Below, in pieces: positions 1 through 10,394 of a DNA stretch of 64,000 bases. A program made the position numbers and the translations under genes. Origin of the DNA: Fermentimonas sp. (lineage in GTDB: Bacteria; Bacteroidota; Bacteroidia; Bacteroidales; Dysgonomonadaceae); NCBI GenBank assembly GCA_015478775.1, contig JADMKP010000007.1, forward strand, positions 620,001 to 684,000, given 5' to 3'. The notes under the pieces are model-generated. The model saw only the letters and a program-made list of their open reading frames with translations, had not been told where the DNA came from and ran no database searches. How positions within the stretch are numbered: the first letter of the stretch is position 1; every line of letters begins with the position of its first letter.

Positions 1-745
1 CGAATACTGCATAAATGCAATATAACTAGGACCCGTAAGATCGAATACCCAACCCTCTTTATCTTTAGATTTAGCTTTAGCTGCGGCAGCATCAATAACG
101 CTTTGTGGCAATCCTGCCAAATCGTCCTTATGAGTCAACAACATCTCGTAAGCGTTTGTCTCACGCAGATTATTTTGCCCAAACTCCAAAGAAGCTTTAC
201 TTAACTGCAAAGAAAGAGCCCTGTACTTCTCTTTTCCTTCAGGGGACAAAGTAGCGCCACTATTCTCAAAACCTTCGTAATACTTTTCAACAAGTCGTTT
301 TTGTTCATTTGTTAATCCCAACTCGCCCCTTTGATTATAAACAGATTTAACACGATCAAACAACTTCTCATTCAAATTTATATAGTTTGAGTGCTCCGAC
401 ATCACAGGGCTCAAACGTTGAGAAATCTCCATCATCTCGTCGTTACTCTCAGAACTAAGCAGATTATAGAAAACACCACTCACTCTGTTCAACATCTCGC
501 CAGCATACTCCAATGCCTCAATTGTATTTACAAAAGTTGGCTTATCAGTATTGGCGGCTATAGCATCTATTTGAGCCTTATGCTCTGTTATACCCTTTTC
601 GAAAGCAGGTTCAAAATGCTCAATTTTAATTTCATCAAAAGGAGCCGTTTCATGAGGTCCATTAAACGGTTTAAAAAATGGGTTACTCCCCACTGCAACA
701 ACTGTTGTCATCATTACTAAAAAAATTAATATCTCTTTTTTCATT
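1..745 (-). CDS. M3-family peptidyl-dipeptidase (Dcp-like), N-terminal part, truncated by window edge
   Basis: Minus-strand reading frame open from the window edge to ATG at 745: MKKEILIFLVMMTTVVAVGSNPFFKPFNGPHETAPFDEIKIEHFEPAFEKGITEHKAQIDAIAANTDKPTF..., typical M3 peptidase N-terminus with signal peptide. Not in the ORF track because it lacks a stop in the window. Confidence 0.85.
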
Positions 746-898
746 AAGTCTCATTTAAAATTTCTGGAAACTTTAATTATACTATCTCACTTACCACAAA
801 GATAATATTCAATTAACGAAATAACTAACCGGATAAACATATTTCTCGCTAAAACTGTATTAACTTAGACTTAAGTTTTATACAAAAGCATTATCAAA

Positions 899-1597
899 TC
901 ACCTCATAAAATGGTCCAGACTCTTTTTCCTTTCTTTCCAATCGGGCATGAATTCTGTTAGTAGTGAATAGTATTTCTTAGAATGATTCATTTGTATTAA
1001 ATGGCACAATTCGTGCGCTATTACGTACTCAATGCAGCTTTCGGTAGATTTAATTAGTTTAATATTCATTGAGATATTGGCTTTTGATGAGCAACTCCCC
1101 CACCTAGACTTCATGTTTTTCAAGCTTATCTTATTAGGCGAGATATCATACAAACTATTAAACTTATCAACAATAGACATCATTAACTGTGGCATCAGTT
1201 TATTTGCCATTTGCCTGTACCATTGTTCCATTAAATACTTCACCAAATCTTCATTTTTACACGCAACATCAATAAATTCACCATTAATGGTTACATTATT
1301 AAACGCACCAACTGTAACACGCATAATATACATTTTGCCCAAAAACAGATGCTTTTCACCATCTACAAACTCTCTTTTTGAGTAAGTTGGTCCACGCTCC
1401 TCAAACTTCTTTTTGTGCTTCAATATCCAATTGATCCTTTTATTTATTACATCATCAATCTCCTTTTTGGTGGCACGATGGGGAGCGCGCACTACCACAC
1501 TTCCATCAGTTTGAACAATGATACCAATAGATTTGCGTGAAGATTTAACAAGAGAGTAGCTTATAGAATCAGGCTTCTTAATTTCCATCAAATTCAA
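899..1597 (-). CDS. YgjP/DUF45-type M48-like metallopeptidase
   Basis: WGSCSSKANISMN...YVIAHELCHLIQMNHSKKYYSLL: HExxH zinc site and WGSC motif of the YgjP family. Confidence 0.88.
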   Translation of the reverse strand: MNLMEIKKPDSISYSLVKSSRKSIGIIVQTDGSVVVRAPHRATKKEIDDVINKRINWILKHKKKFEERGPTYSKREFVDGEKHLFLGKMYIMRVTVGAFNNVTINGEFIDVACKNEDLVKYLMEQWYRQMANKLMPQLMMSIVDKFNSLYDISPNKISLKNMKSRWGSCSSKANISMNIKLIKSTESCIEYVIAHELCHLIQMNHSKKYYSLLTEFMPDWKERKKSLDHFMR

Positions 1598-2528
1598 AGA
1601 ATATACTTTTAGAGCTCTCTTCAGGAATCAGGTTCTTTAAAGCATTGTGTGCCTCAATCGGGAAATCTGTTGACAAGATATCACTTCCACTATTAATAAG
1701 TTCTCCATAAACATAATCACCCTTTACTTTTACGCTATTATCTATATTGCCCATTGTACCAAGGATAGTAAATACCCCAAGTTCGTGAAGAGCGTCATTA
1801 AACGAACTATCACGTGCAGAGGTACCAGTAAAAGCCACAATATTATCAAGATTTATATTACTTTTAAGTAATCTCTCAAGTTCATCGTGGTTTCTTACTG
1901 TTACAGATAAAAACAGCGTTGGATATTTTTTGTGGATATCCTTGGCTACATCTAAACTATATGTAATTAAAACAGCATAAGCCTCAGCACCTATATTGAT
2001 TATCATTTGAGCAGCTTCATCAAGATCGTCAACCGATTTAACATCCACCGTAAACATTGTTTTCCCTCTACCCCACTCCAAAACCTCCTCAAGGGTTGGA
2101 ATTGACCCTTCAACCTCATTTCCTACGTAATCAATAATAATTAAGCTTCTAATCTCCTCAAGCGTCAGATCTTTTATCGCCAAATCCTGAGTGGATGTGC
2201 GACCTGTTGTTTCGTCATGCATCAACACCAACACGTCATCTTTACTTCTTCTAACATCAAACTCTATAATTGCAGGTACGTGACTAATTGTATATTTAAA
2301 CATCTCAATAGTGTTCTCGGCATAACCTATATAATATCTACCACCTCTATGAGCAGAAACCATTGGAATACGATCATTAGTCCATGATAAAAACTCATAC
2401 GTGTCATCTGTGTTCTCAAGAGCAATTGTATGATAATTATCACTTTCACTTCTAACATTTGAACAACTTACCATTAAAGCACCTAATAATATAATCTGGA
2501 AGAGGTAATAGGTTCTTTTTATTTTCAT
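1578..2528 (-). CDS. Glycerophosphodiester phosphodiesterase family lipoprotein
   Basis: Lipobox (VSCSN); SAHRGGRYYIGYAENTIEMF...FDVRRSKDDVLVLMHDETTGRTS: GDPD motifs. Confidence 0.9.
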   Translation of the reverse strand: MKIKRTYYLFQIILLGALMVSCSNVRSESDNYHTIALENTDDTYEFLSWTNDRIPMVSAHRGGRYYIGYAENTIEMFKYTISHVPAIIEFDVRRSKDDVLVLMHDETTGRTSTQDLAIKDLTLEEIRSLIIIDYVGNEVEGSIPTLEEVLEWGRGKTMFTVDVKSVDDLDEAAQMIINIGAEAYAVLITYSLDVAKDIHKKYPTLFLSVTVRNHDELERLLKSNINLDNIVAFTGTSARDSSFNDALHELGVFTILGTMGNIDNSVKVKGDYVYGELINSGSDILSTDFPIEAHNALKNLIPEESSKSIFFEFDGN

Positions 2529-2640
2529 ATATTTTTAAATCTTATATTCGTTAATTCGGGTTTAAACATCAAAGATAAATAGTTATTTCGAACAATTTAA
2601 TTCATTAAAGAGTTTTAAAGATACATTTGAAATACATCAA

Positions 2641-2967
2641 GTGAAATTAAAATTGCAAATAATGAATTCAAATAAAAATACATCAAAGCGCAAATCTACG
2701 GATAATGAAAATTTAAATAGTCGAAACCCCAACATAGAGAGTGACTTCAAGAAAAACAATGACAGTATTTCTGACAGCGATCTGGATATTGATGTTGAAT
2801 TAGATCCGGAACAAAGTGAAGCCAGTAGATATAATGATGAAGAATTTCTTAACAGTAAGCATGTCAATAAACATGACCAACCCACAGAGCAAAGGGAGTT
2901 GTCAGACGAAGAGAAAGCTTCATTAAGAGACAAAAATGACAAAAACAAAAACCGGATTGTTAACTAA
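2641..2967 (+). CDS. Small hydrophilic hypothetical protein
   Basis: 108-aa ORF, acidic/Asn-rich; no recognisable domain. The antisense ORF 2637..2948 competes with it. Confidence 0.4.
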   Translation: MKLKLQIMNSNKNTSKRKSTDNENLNSRNPNIESDFKKNNDSISDSDLDIDVELDPEQSEASRYNDEEFLNSKHVNKHDQPTEQRELSDEEKASLRDKNDKNKNRIVN

Positions 2968-3034
2968 GTAAACGAGATTAATTTCTTTTGGTACACTATT
3001 TGCACTCATAGCTATATAAACTAAATTTATAAAT

Positions 3035-3646
3035 ATGGATCCAAATATGTGTTTTTTAGATATTGCTCAGAGCAGATATACAACAAAGAAATATAATTCT
3101 ACAAAGAAGATTGACAATAACATTATTGAACAACTTAAAGAGATAATCAGGTTAAGTCCATCATCCATAAACAGCCAACCCTGGAAGTTTACTTTTGTTG
3201 AGAATGAGAAAGTAAAGAATCAACTTTCTGAATTCTCTCATTACAATTCAAGTAAAGTAAAAGATGCAAGTCACGTTGTAGTATTTAGTGTTTTTAAAGA
3301 TGCTGAAGCTTTTGAAAACATGAGACTCTCACAACTCTCTGAAGGCACCTCAGCCTACTATAATCGAGTATTAAAGCCAAAGGGGGATGATCATATTATG
3401 AACTGGCTGACTTCTCAAGTTTATTTATCACTAGGTTTCTTTTTGAGTGCAACTGCCAGCCTGGGAATAGATTCAACACCCATGGAAGGTATAGAGCAGT
3501 CTGGATATGACACAGTTTTGCAAGATGAAGGCTATAAAACTTTGTTTGCAGTTGCAATAGGTTATAGAGACGATGAAGATATTAACCAGCCAAATAGCAC
3601 ACCTAAATTTAGACTTGAACAGGATTTGGTTATAAGATCAATTTAA
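3035..3646 (+). CDS. Nitroreductase family protein
   Basis: SRYTTKKYN...LSPSSINSQPWKFTFV motif of FMN nitroreductases. Confidence 0.9.
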   Translation: MDPNMCFLDIAQSRYTTKKYNSTKKIDNNIIEQLKEIIRLSPSSINSQPWKFTFVENEKVKNQLSEFSHYNSSKVKDASHVVVFSVFKDAEAFENMRLSQLSEGTSAYYNRVLKPKGDDHIMNWLTSQVYLSLGFFLSATASLGIDSTPMEGIEQSGYDTVLQDEGYKTLFAVAIGYRDDEDINQPNSTPKFRLEQDLVIRSI

Positions 3647-3665
3647 AAATTGAAATATTGCAAAT

Positions 3666-3974
3666 TTATACTTCCAAGAGAGTCTGTTCTTTGATAGACT
3701 CTCTTAATTTATTAGCCTTTTCATGAAATTCTTTTATATTACCAAATTCAAAAAGGCGTACAACTTCTGAATTGCATACTTTGCATCTGCCAAAGATTCT
3801 CACATCATTCATCTTTGTTAGATATGCCTTATCAACATGTATGCCATTTACTGCAAAGTTTTTACAGTGCGAGCAATATATATTATTCTTAGTGATAAAA
3901 CAGAAAAATTTCCTATCGAGTCCCGTTAGTAATGCTCCTAATTGAAAATTGTTTATTAATTGTTCGCGGTGCAT
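3666..3974 (-). CDS. Small zinc-ribbon-like hypothetical protein
   Basis: Two Cys pairs, CSHC and CKVC, in a 102-aa ORF. Confidence 0.5.
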   Translation of the reverse strand: MHREQLINNFQLGALLTGLDRKFFCFITKNNIYCSHCKNFAVNGIHVDKAYLTKMNDVRIFGRCKVCNSEVVRLFEFGNIKEFHEKANKLRESIKEQTLLEV

Positions 3975-4103
3975 ATCTGTTTCCTTATATCTACTTTAAT
4001 TCTTTTCTATTACAAATATATACATATTATATCATTTGTTTGCATATCTTGCAAACAGAGTTGATATTACCTCAAAAGTACATGGCAATCTTGACTATAT
4101 AAG

Positions 4104-5297
4104 TCAAACCTCTTTGGTTTCCGGAATAATTAAATTCAGTATTACTCCTAATAGTGCAGATAGACCTATCCCTGTCATGCTTATATCTCCTATTGTAAGT
4201 ACAGCACCTCCAATTCCTGTGGTAAGTATAAGCGAAACAATTATCAGATTACGTGTATTACCCATATCTGTTTTGTTGTGAATCATATTGCTGATTCCTG
4301 TGGCAGCTATCATACCAAACAACAATAACATGATACCGCCCAGTACAGAACCAGGAATAGTTCTTAGAAATGCACTCACCTTTCCAACAAAAGAAAAGAG
4401 AATTCCTGTAATAGCAGCAATACGTATTACTGCCGGATCAGTTACTTTTGTAAGCACCATCGCACCTGTAACCTCTGAGTAAGTTGTAACCGGGGGGCCT
4501 CCTATAAAACCTGCAACAATACATGCCATACCATCGCCAAACATTGTACGGTGAAGCCCCGGTTCCTTAACAAAATCCTTATTGGCAACCTGGCTAACCG
4601 CATACACATCGCCCACATGCTCAATAACAGGAGCAATTGCTACTGGCACCATAAACAAAATAGCACCCCATGAGAATTCAGGTTTAATAAATTGAGGAAG
4701 ACTAATCCAAGCAGCTTCCGATATAATGGTGAGGTCAACCCTACCTAAAACAATAGCTGCTATATATCCAACAACTATTCCAGCAAAAATAGGAATTAAT
4801 TTCAAAATACCTTTAGCAAACAAGCTAACAACTATTGCTGTGATAAGTGCAATTATAGCAAGCAACCAATCCTCTGCAGCCATATCCACGCCTGTGCCAG
4901 CAAGTGAAAGACCAATAAGCATGATTACCGGTCCAATCACAACAGGAGGAAAAAGACGTTTGATAAGTCTAATACCTTGCCATTTAACAAGGGCACTCAT
5001 TAAGAAATAAACTAACCCAACCGATACCATCCCCGATAAAGTACCGGCAAGTCCGTATAGTTCTGTAGCTTTAATAATTGGTGCAATAAAAGCAAAACTA
5101 CTTCCTAAAAAAATAGGGACAATACCTTTCGTTATTAAATGAAAGATCAATGTCCCTACCCCGGCGGTAAAAAGGGCAGTTGATGGGTCTAGCCCGACTA
5201 GTAATGGAACCAGCACTGTTGCACCAAAGGCAACAAAGAGAAACTGTACTCCAACTACGGTTTTTTGTCCTCTGGAGAGTTGTTTGTTGTTCATCAA
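4104..5297 (-). CDS. uraA: NCS2 uracil-xanthine permease
   Basis: Polytopic protein; HVGDVYAVSQVANKDFVKEPGLHRTMFGDGMACIVAGFIGGPPVTTYSEVTGAM, the UraA/NCS2 signature. Confidence 0.9.
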   Translation of the reverse strand: MMNNKQLSRGQKTVVGVQFLFVAFGATVLVPLLVGLDPSTALFTAGVGTLIFHLITKGIVPIFLGSSFAFIAPIIKATELYGLAGTLSGMVSVGLVYFLMSALVKWQGIRLIKRLFPPVVIGPVIMLIGLSLAGTGVDMAAEDWLLAIIALITAIVVSLFAKGILKLIPIFAGIVVGYIAAIVLGRVDLTIISEAAWISLPQFIKPEFSWGAILFMVPVAIAPVIEHVGDVYAVSQVANKDFVKEPGLHRTMFGDGMACIVAGFIGGPPVTTYSEVTGAMVLTKVTDPAVIRIAAITGILFSFVGKVSAFLRTIPGSVLGGIMLLLFGMIAATGISNMIHNKTDMGNTRNLIIVSLILTTGIGGAVLTIGDISMTGIGLSALLGVILNLIIPETKEV

Positions 5298-5466
5298 TTG
5301 TTAAAATATTATTTTGAGTGCAAAGATATATGATTTTAATGAAAAAATGAAGATAAATCTTTTTTGATGCAATATTACAGAATCTAATTCGATATGTAAG
5401 TAAAAAATATCCGGACAACAAATTATCTGTCCGGATATAAAAAGAATGAATGAATGAAAAAACTAA

Positions 5467-6003
5467 CTAGAACTTAAACGAAACACCTGCATTTATTACC
5501 GATACACCATATCCTATCTCTGCAAAAGCAGCTATATTATCTGTAAAAAACCAACGAGCTCCTAAAAAAAGCGAATAACCAAGTCCGCTTCCATAACTAT
5601 TAGGTCCGTCATATCCTCCTGTAGTAGAATAACTTGCAAAATTATATCCAATCATTAATCCCGCATAAGGATCTAGCTGCGGTAATGTTTCGAAACCATG
5701 AAAATGATAAGCACCACGTGCACCAACTACAGTGTAATTCCATTTCTGAGTATAGCTCTCCGTTTTGTATCTGAATCCGGTGTTGCCTACATACCCCCCG
5801 AGACTGATAACCCCAGGGCCAGCTTCCCATAAACCATGCTCAATAGAACCACTGATTGCTGGTCGCCCTGTTCCAAGTCCACTTAAAGCGGTACCAAACC
5901 CTATTCCAAGATTTACTGCACTTGTACCTTTTTGAAACTGTTGTGCAAATATTGGCGAGTTTACTAACATGGCCAAAGCAGTAATAAAAATAATTTTTCT
6001 CAT
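5467..6003 (-). CDS. Outer-membrane beta-barrel protein
   Basis: Signal peptide; alternating Gly/aromatic strands; C-terminal ...AGVSFKF. Confidence 0.75.
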   Translation of the reverse strand: MRKIIFITALAMLVNSPIFAQQFQKGTSAVNLGIGFGTALSGLGTGRPAISGSIEHGLWEAGPGVISLGGYVGNTGFRYKTESYTQKWNYTVVGARGAYHFHGFETLPQLDPYAGLMIGYNFASYSTTGGYDGPNSYGSGLGYSLFLGARWFFTDNIAAFAEIGYGVSVINAGVSFKF

Positions 6004-6047
6004 GATTGTAATTTGAATTGTTTTGTAATACTATAAATTATATAATT

Positions 6048-7139
6048 TCAATTAGCCGCATATTTAATGTTTGCTCCTTGTATATATTTATTATTAGATG
6101 AGTTATATACGCCCTTCCAATCGCCAACTGCAGGTGAAGATGCGTTGCCATCCCCATTTGTGTCTCCACCATTAGCATCATCTTTATAAGATGTGAGTAT
6201 AGCTGACGAGGATATATTTATAATTCTGGATGATGAAGAATTTAAACCGGAACCTGCACTCATGAACTTTATTATTGCCCCTGCACCTATATTAATAGTT
6301 TGCGTTGATCCCTGAAACCATTCATTCATTACATAAGGCACTTCTGATACGTTCCATGAAACAACTGCTCCGTTTGGCGAGCTTGATGAAGTTAAATATA
6401 TACCATTGCCTGTATTGGTTTCCGCTGGATTTCTCGGGTTGTGAAACTTATTGTTTGTATTGAGTGTATAATAGGCATTTACGGATATGGGCCTACCATT
6501 ATCATATAATACATTATTTGTAAAAACACTAATCTCATTATCTATCATGGCCGAACCGCCATAAAACGCACAATTATTAAAAAAAGATGCTGATGAGCTT
6601 AATGTATGTGCAATTACACAATTATCAAATATGAATTGTGCAGAAGTGGGACCTGAAATTTTAACTGCGTTATAAAAACCACCGGTGTTGCCACCCGCAT
6701 ATAAAATATCTACAAACTGAAAGGTAGCACCATTTGTCCCATTTAAATTAATTTGTTGCCAGTCGCCCTTAAGCGGCTCTGTAACAACTCCATCACCATT
6801 TGTATCACCACAATAACTGTCATCTGCCAGCGATGTAAACACAATACGGTTAGTAGCTGTACCTTTAGCAAGTATTGTTCCTCCAACTATAGTAATTCTA
6901 GCTCCTTTTAGCTTTACAACTACACCCGGCTCAATTGTCAGTACACTTCTTACATCTATGTTTAAGTCTTTTATAACATACACATTGCCGGCAGTCCATG
7001 TTGTGGGCTCGGTAATATGATTTGTTATTTCAATAATATTGCAGTTCTGAACCTCTTCTTGTTCAAGGATATCATCAGTTTCGCATGCCGAAAAGATGAA
7101 TAAAATGCCTAATGTGATAAATAATAATAACTTTTTCAT
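6048..7139 (-). CDS. Lipoprotein with right-handed parallel beta-helix-like repeats
   Basis: Lipobox IFSACE; EPGVVVKLKGARITIVGGTILAKGTATNRIVFTS; duplicated DTNGDG...GDW motifs. Confidence 0.75.
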   Translation of the reverse strand: MKKLLLFITLGILFIFSACETDDILEQEEVQNCNIIEITNHITEPTTWTAGNVYVIKDLNIDVRSVLTIEPGVVVKLKGARITIVGGTILAKGTATNRIVFTSLADDSYCGDTNGDGVVTEPLKGDWQQINLNGTNGATFQFVDILYAGGNTGGFYNAVKISGPTSAQFIFDNCVIAHTLSSSASFFNNCAFYGGSAMIDNEISVFTNNVLYDNGRPISVNAYYTLNTNNKFHNPRNPAETNTGNGIYLTSSSSPNGAVVSWNVSEVPYVMNEWFQGSTQTINIGAGAIIKFMSAGSGLNSSSSRIINISSSAILTSYKDDANGGDTNGDGNASSPAVGDWKGVYNSSNNKYIQGANIKYAAN

Positions 7140-7270
7140 TTCTTTGATATAATTAAATGTGACTTATAAATATTAAACGCAGCAAAGATAGAGGGAGGCA
7201 TATAAGTCAACAACCCCCCAAAAGGGGTTATATCAATTAATAATGCTTTATATCTTTGCAATGATAAAAG

Positions 7271-9232
7271 GTGTATTATTTAAAATTTAAAGTTTTGAAA
7301 AATATATATGTCTTATTTTTATGTGTGTTTATGTGTAGCACTTTCTCAGCATTAGCACAGGATTTAGATTCTCTTGAATTAATTCTCAACACACACATTG
7401 AAAAAAAGGAATTAAAGCCCAAAGAATTATTAAAGATTTATGACGATCTAAGCTGGGGTTATTTGAATTCCAATTTTGATAAGTCGGTGCATTTTGGTGA
7501 AAAAGGTCTTGAATTATCTCATGAAGAAAACGACAAGGATTACATTGCTACTTTTACTCGTAACCTGGGTGTTGCCTATTATATGTCAAGCCAGTTTGAT
7601 ATAGCCGAAGAGTACTTAAGTGAAGCTTTGGATATGGCACAGAAAATTGATAACCATAATCTTGAAGGTCGTATATACGGTGCTTTAGGGAATCTATATA
7701 ACAGACAAAGCCAATACACACTAGCTTTAGACAATTATTTAAAAGCAACATCAATTTATGAGAAACAAGAAAATAAACTTCATCTGGGTAGGACATTAAG
7801 CAATATTGGGGTATTGTATCAAAAGCTACTTAATTTTGATCAGGCACTTAATTATTTTTATAGAGCTGCAGACATTGCAAATGAAATGAATGATAAAATG
7901 AGCCTTGCAAGTATTTACATATCACTTAGTGATATAAACATTGATATCGACAGAGAAAAGTCAATAAACTATGCAGAAGAAGCAATATTAATATTTAAAG
8001 AGTTTGGTAACAGGTTTAGTGAAGTTGATGCTATGCTTGGATTGGCAAAAATATATTATAGTACGGATGACTTTAATATAGCTCAAAAAGTTACTGAAGA
8101 TGCTTTGCAAATTTCTAAAGAGCTGGGATCTCCATTTTTAATATCACAATCATATGTAGATCTCTCCAATATATATTATTATCAGAAAAAATATGCACTA
8201 AGTGAGCAAGCAGCCATAAGTGCGTGGGAAAACGACTCTACCGATATAAATCTTACAAACAACATATTATATAATATAACCAGAGCAAATATTTTTTTAG
8301 GAAACCCCGAAAAAACAGAAATGTACCTCTACAAACTACGTGATCAGCTGGAGCTCTACTCAAATAATGAGTACCAGAATGCATTATCAGAGCTTGAGGT
8401 AAAGTATGAGACAGAGAAAAAGGAGCTAAAAATTATAGCTCTGGAAAATGAAAAGAGGCTTAATAGAATGTTAGTAACTGCTACTGTAGCATTACTGCTT
8501 TTTGCATTAGGCTTTTTTATTGTGAGACACAGACTATCGAGGAGCAGACAAAAACTTGCCGAACAAAAGGTGGTTCAGTTGCAAAAAGAGAAGCAGCTTG
8601 CAACCGTTCAAGCTGCACTTGATGGTGAAACTGCCGAAAGAAACCGTCTTGCAAAAGACTTGCATGACGGGTTGGGCAGTATGCTTTCAGTTGTAAAATA
8701 TAATCTTCCAGAAATGAAAACAGGTGTAATATTAGAAAAAGAAAGTGTTGATAGATTCAGAAAAGCCGTGGATATGCTCGACAGCTCAATTCAGGAGCTA
8801 CGCAGAGTTGCTCATCATATGATGCCCGAGTCATTAATAAGGTTTGGATTAAAAGCTTCACTTGCCGATTTTTGTGATGCCATACCTAATACTCATTTTC
8901 ATTATTATGGTAATGAAGAAAGACTAAGTAGCAAGATGGAAATCCTCATTTACCGGTCGGTTCACGAGCTGGTAAACAATGCTCTCAAACATTCAGAAGC
9001 AGATAAAATCGACGTTCAGATAATTCAGGAGTGGGACCGCTTATCGTTGGTTGTGCAAGATAATGGCAAAGGGTTTGATAGTAATACTAGATATGCAGGT
9101 ATGGGTTTGGAGAACATTAAAGAACGAGTGGAATCATACGGAGGCAAAATGTTTATATCATCTGCTATAGGCAAGGGAACCGAAATACATATAGAGCTTA
9201 AACCAGATAATAAAAAAAACGACAATGAGTAA
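7271..9232 (+). CDS. TPR-containing sensor histidine kinase (HisKA_3/NarX type)
   Basis: N-terminal TPR repeats, one TM (VTATVALLLFALGFFIV), DLHDGLGSMLSVVKYNL phospho-acceptor, HATPase (VNNALKHSEADKI...GKGFD). Confidence 0.92.
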   Translation: MYYLKFKVLKNIYVLFLCVFMCSTFSALAQDLDSLELILNTHIEKKELKPKELLKIYDDLSWGYLNSNFDKSVHFGEKGLELSHEENDKDYIATFTRNLGVAYYMSSQFDIAEEYLSEALDMAQKIDNHNLEGRIYGALGNLYNRQSQYTLALDNYLKATSIYEKQENKLHLGRTLSNIGVLYQKLLNFDQALNYFYRAADIANEMNDKMSLASIYISLSDINIDIDREKSINYAEEAILIFKEFGNRFSEVDAMLGLAKIYYSTDDFNIAQKVTEDALQISKELGSPFLISQSYVDLSNIYYYQKKYALSEQAAISAWENDSTDINLTNNILYNITRANIFLGNPEKTEMYLYKLRDQLELYSNNEYQNALSELEVKYETEKKELKIIALENEKRLNRMLVTATVALLLFALGFFIVRHRLSRSRQKLAEQKVVQLQKEKQLATVQAALDGETAERNRLAKDLHDGLGSMLSVVKYNLPEMKTGVILEKESVDRFRKAVDMLDSSIQELRRVAHHMMPESLIRFGLKASLADFCDAIPNTHFHYYGNEERLSSKMEILIYRSVHELVNNALKHSEADKIDVQIIQEWDRLSLVVQDNGKGFDSNTRYAGMGLENIKERVESYGGKMFISSAIGKGTEIHIELKPDNKKNDNE

Positions 9233-9842
9233 AATAAAAGTTGCTATTGTAGATGATCACAAAATGCTGGTTGAAGGTATAGTGAAAATGATTAGCGAGT
9301 ACGACAATATAGAGATTGTGGGAGTTGCTCATAATGCTGGTAGTTGCAGAAGCTCCATTCCTTTTTGGAAACCTGATGTGTTGATGCTTGATATTGGATT
9401 GCCCGACATAAGTGGTCTGGATTTTTGCAAAGAACTAAAAATAGAATATCCCATTCTTAAAATACTTGCTCTTACAAGCCATAATGAATATGCGATGGTT
9501 AAGCAAATGCTTGATAATGGTGCATCGGGATATTTAGTTAAAAATGCCGAATCAAAAGAGGTGATTGAAGGTATTGAAACCGTGTATGAAGGAGAAACAT
9601 TTTTAAGTCATGAAGTTGATCTTTTAATGAAAAAACGTCCAACTAATGCTGTTTGGCTTACCGACAGGGAGCGTGAGTTATTAAAACTTGTATCCGAAGG
9701 GTATACAAACGCTGAAATTGGAGAGAAAATTTTTCTTAGCCCTGAAACTGTAAGAGGTTATCGAAAGAATTTACTGTATAAACTGGAAGCGAAAAATACA
9801 GCTGTTTTAGTGAAAATAGCATTAGAACAAAAATTGATTTAA
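9225..9842 (+). CDS. NarL/LuxR-type response regulator
   Basis: Receiver domain (VDDHKMLVEG...DIGLPDISG) and LuxR HTH (LTDRERELLKLVSEGYTNAEIGEKIFLSPETVRGYRKNLLYKL); starts 8 nt inside the kinase gene. Confidence 0.95.
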   Translation: MSKIKVAIVDDHKMLVEGIVKMISEYDNIEIVGVAHNAGSCRSSIPFWKPDVLMLDIGLPDISGLDFCKELKIEYPILKILALTSHNEYAMVKQMLDNGASGYLVKNAESKEVIEGIETVYEGETFLSHEVDLLMKKRPTNAVWLTDRERELLKLVSEGYTNAEIGEKIFLSPETVRGYRKNLLYKLEAKNTAVLVKIALEQKLI

Positions 9843-9859
9843 TGCTATAAAAATGAAAA

Positions 9860-9885
9860 AACGGTCGTAGAAAAACTACGCCGTT
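9860..9885. terminator. Hairpin between convergent genes (putative bidirectional terminator)
   Basis: AACGGtCGTAGaaaaaCTACGcCGTT stem-loop between the response regulator (+) and TlpA-like gene (-), with A/T-rich flanks. Confidence 0.6.
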
Positions 9886-9902
9886 CTTAAATTAATCTTC
9901 TT

Positions 9903-10394
9903 TTAAAGGATAATACTTAAATCTTCTGGAGTAACGTTCATCGCTATTATAACTCCGTTCTCATCGATTAAGTAACTACGGAAACCTCTACTCAATTTGA
10001 AATCTCTGTACAAATCTGATTCGGTTCCTCTAACATCACAGAATAGTGAAGGTGCGTCGAGGTTATCCATTGCCATTGTTCTGTCTAAGACATTTATATT
10101 CTCATCAAATGCGATCGAGATAAATGTAACATCCGCACTAATCATCTTCAAATAATTATGTAACCGAATGTTGGTGGCTCTGGAATGAGCATCGTATGTT
10201 GCCCAAAAATTAACCACAACTTTATTGCCTTTGAATTCACTCAACTTATATTTATCACCCTCCAAATCCGTTAAAACAATTTCTGGAATTATTTCTCCCG
10301 GATAATAACCTAAAGATGGAGCTGCGTCCTTAACAGAACCCGATGATAATGCAAGTGAAAATAATGCTATAAGGCAAAAGTTCACATACTTCAT
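9903..10394 (-). CDS. Thioredoxin-like/TlpA-family protein
   Basis: IVLTDLEGDKYKLSEFKGNKVVVNFWATYDAHSRATN: redoxin fold; the CxxC motif appears lost (ATYDAHS). Confidence 0.75.
   Translation of the reverse strand: MKYVNFCLIALFSLALSSGSVKDAAPSLGYYPGEIIPEIVLTDLEGDKYKLSEFKGNKVVVNFWATYDAHSRATNIRLHNYLKMISADVTFISIAFDENINVLDRTMAMDNLDAPSLFCDVRGTESDLYRDFKLSRGFRSYLIDENGVIIAMNVTPEDLSIIL

Noticed and set aside
391-1385. Plus-strand ORFs 391..720 and 1032..1385
   Set aside because: Antisense to well-supported minus-strand peptidase genes; no domain content.
7261-7290. Possible 9-aa leader peptide MIKGVLFKI before the histidine kinase
   Set aside because: Very short, out of frame with the kinase, and expected by chance in AT-rich sequence.
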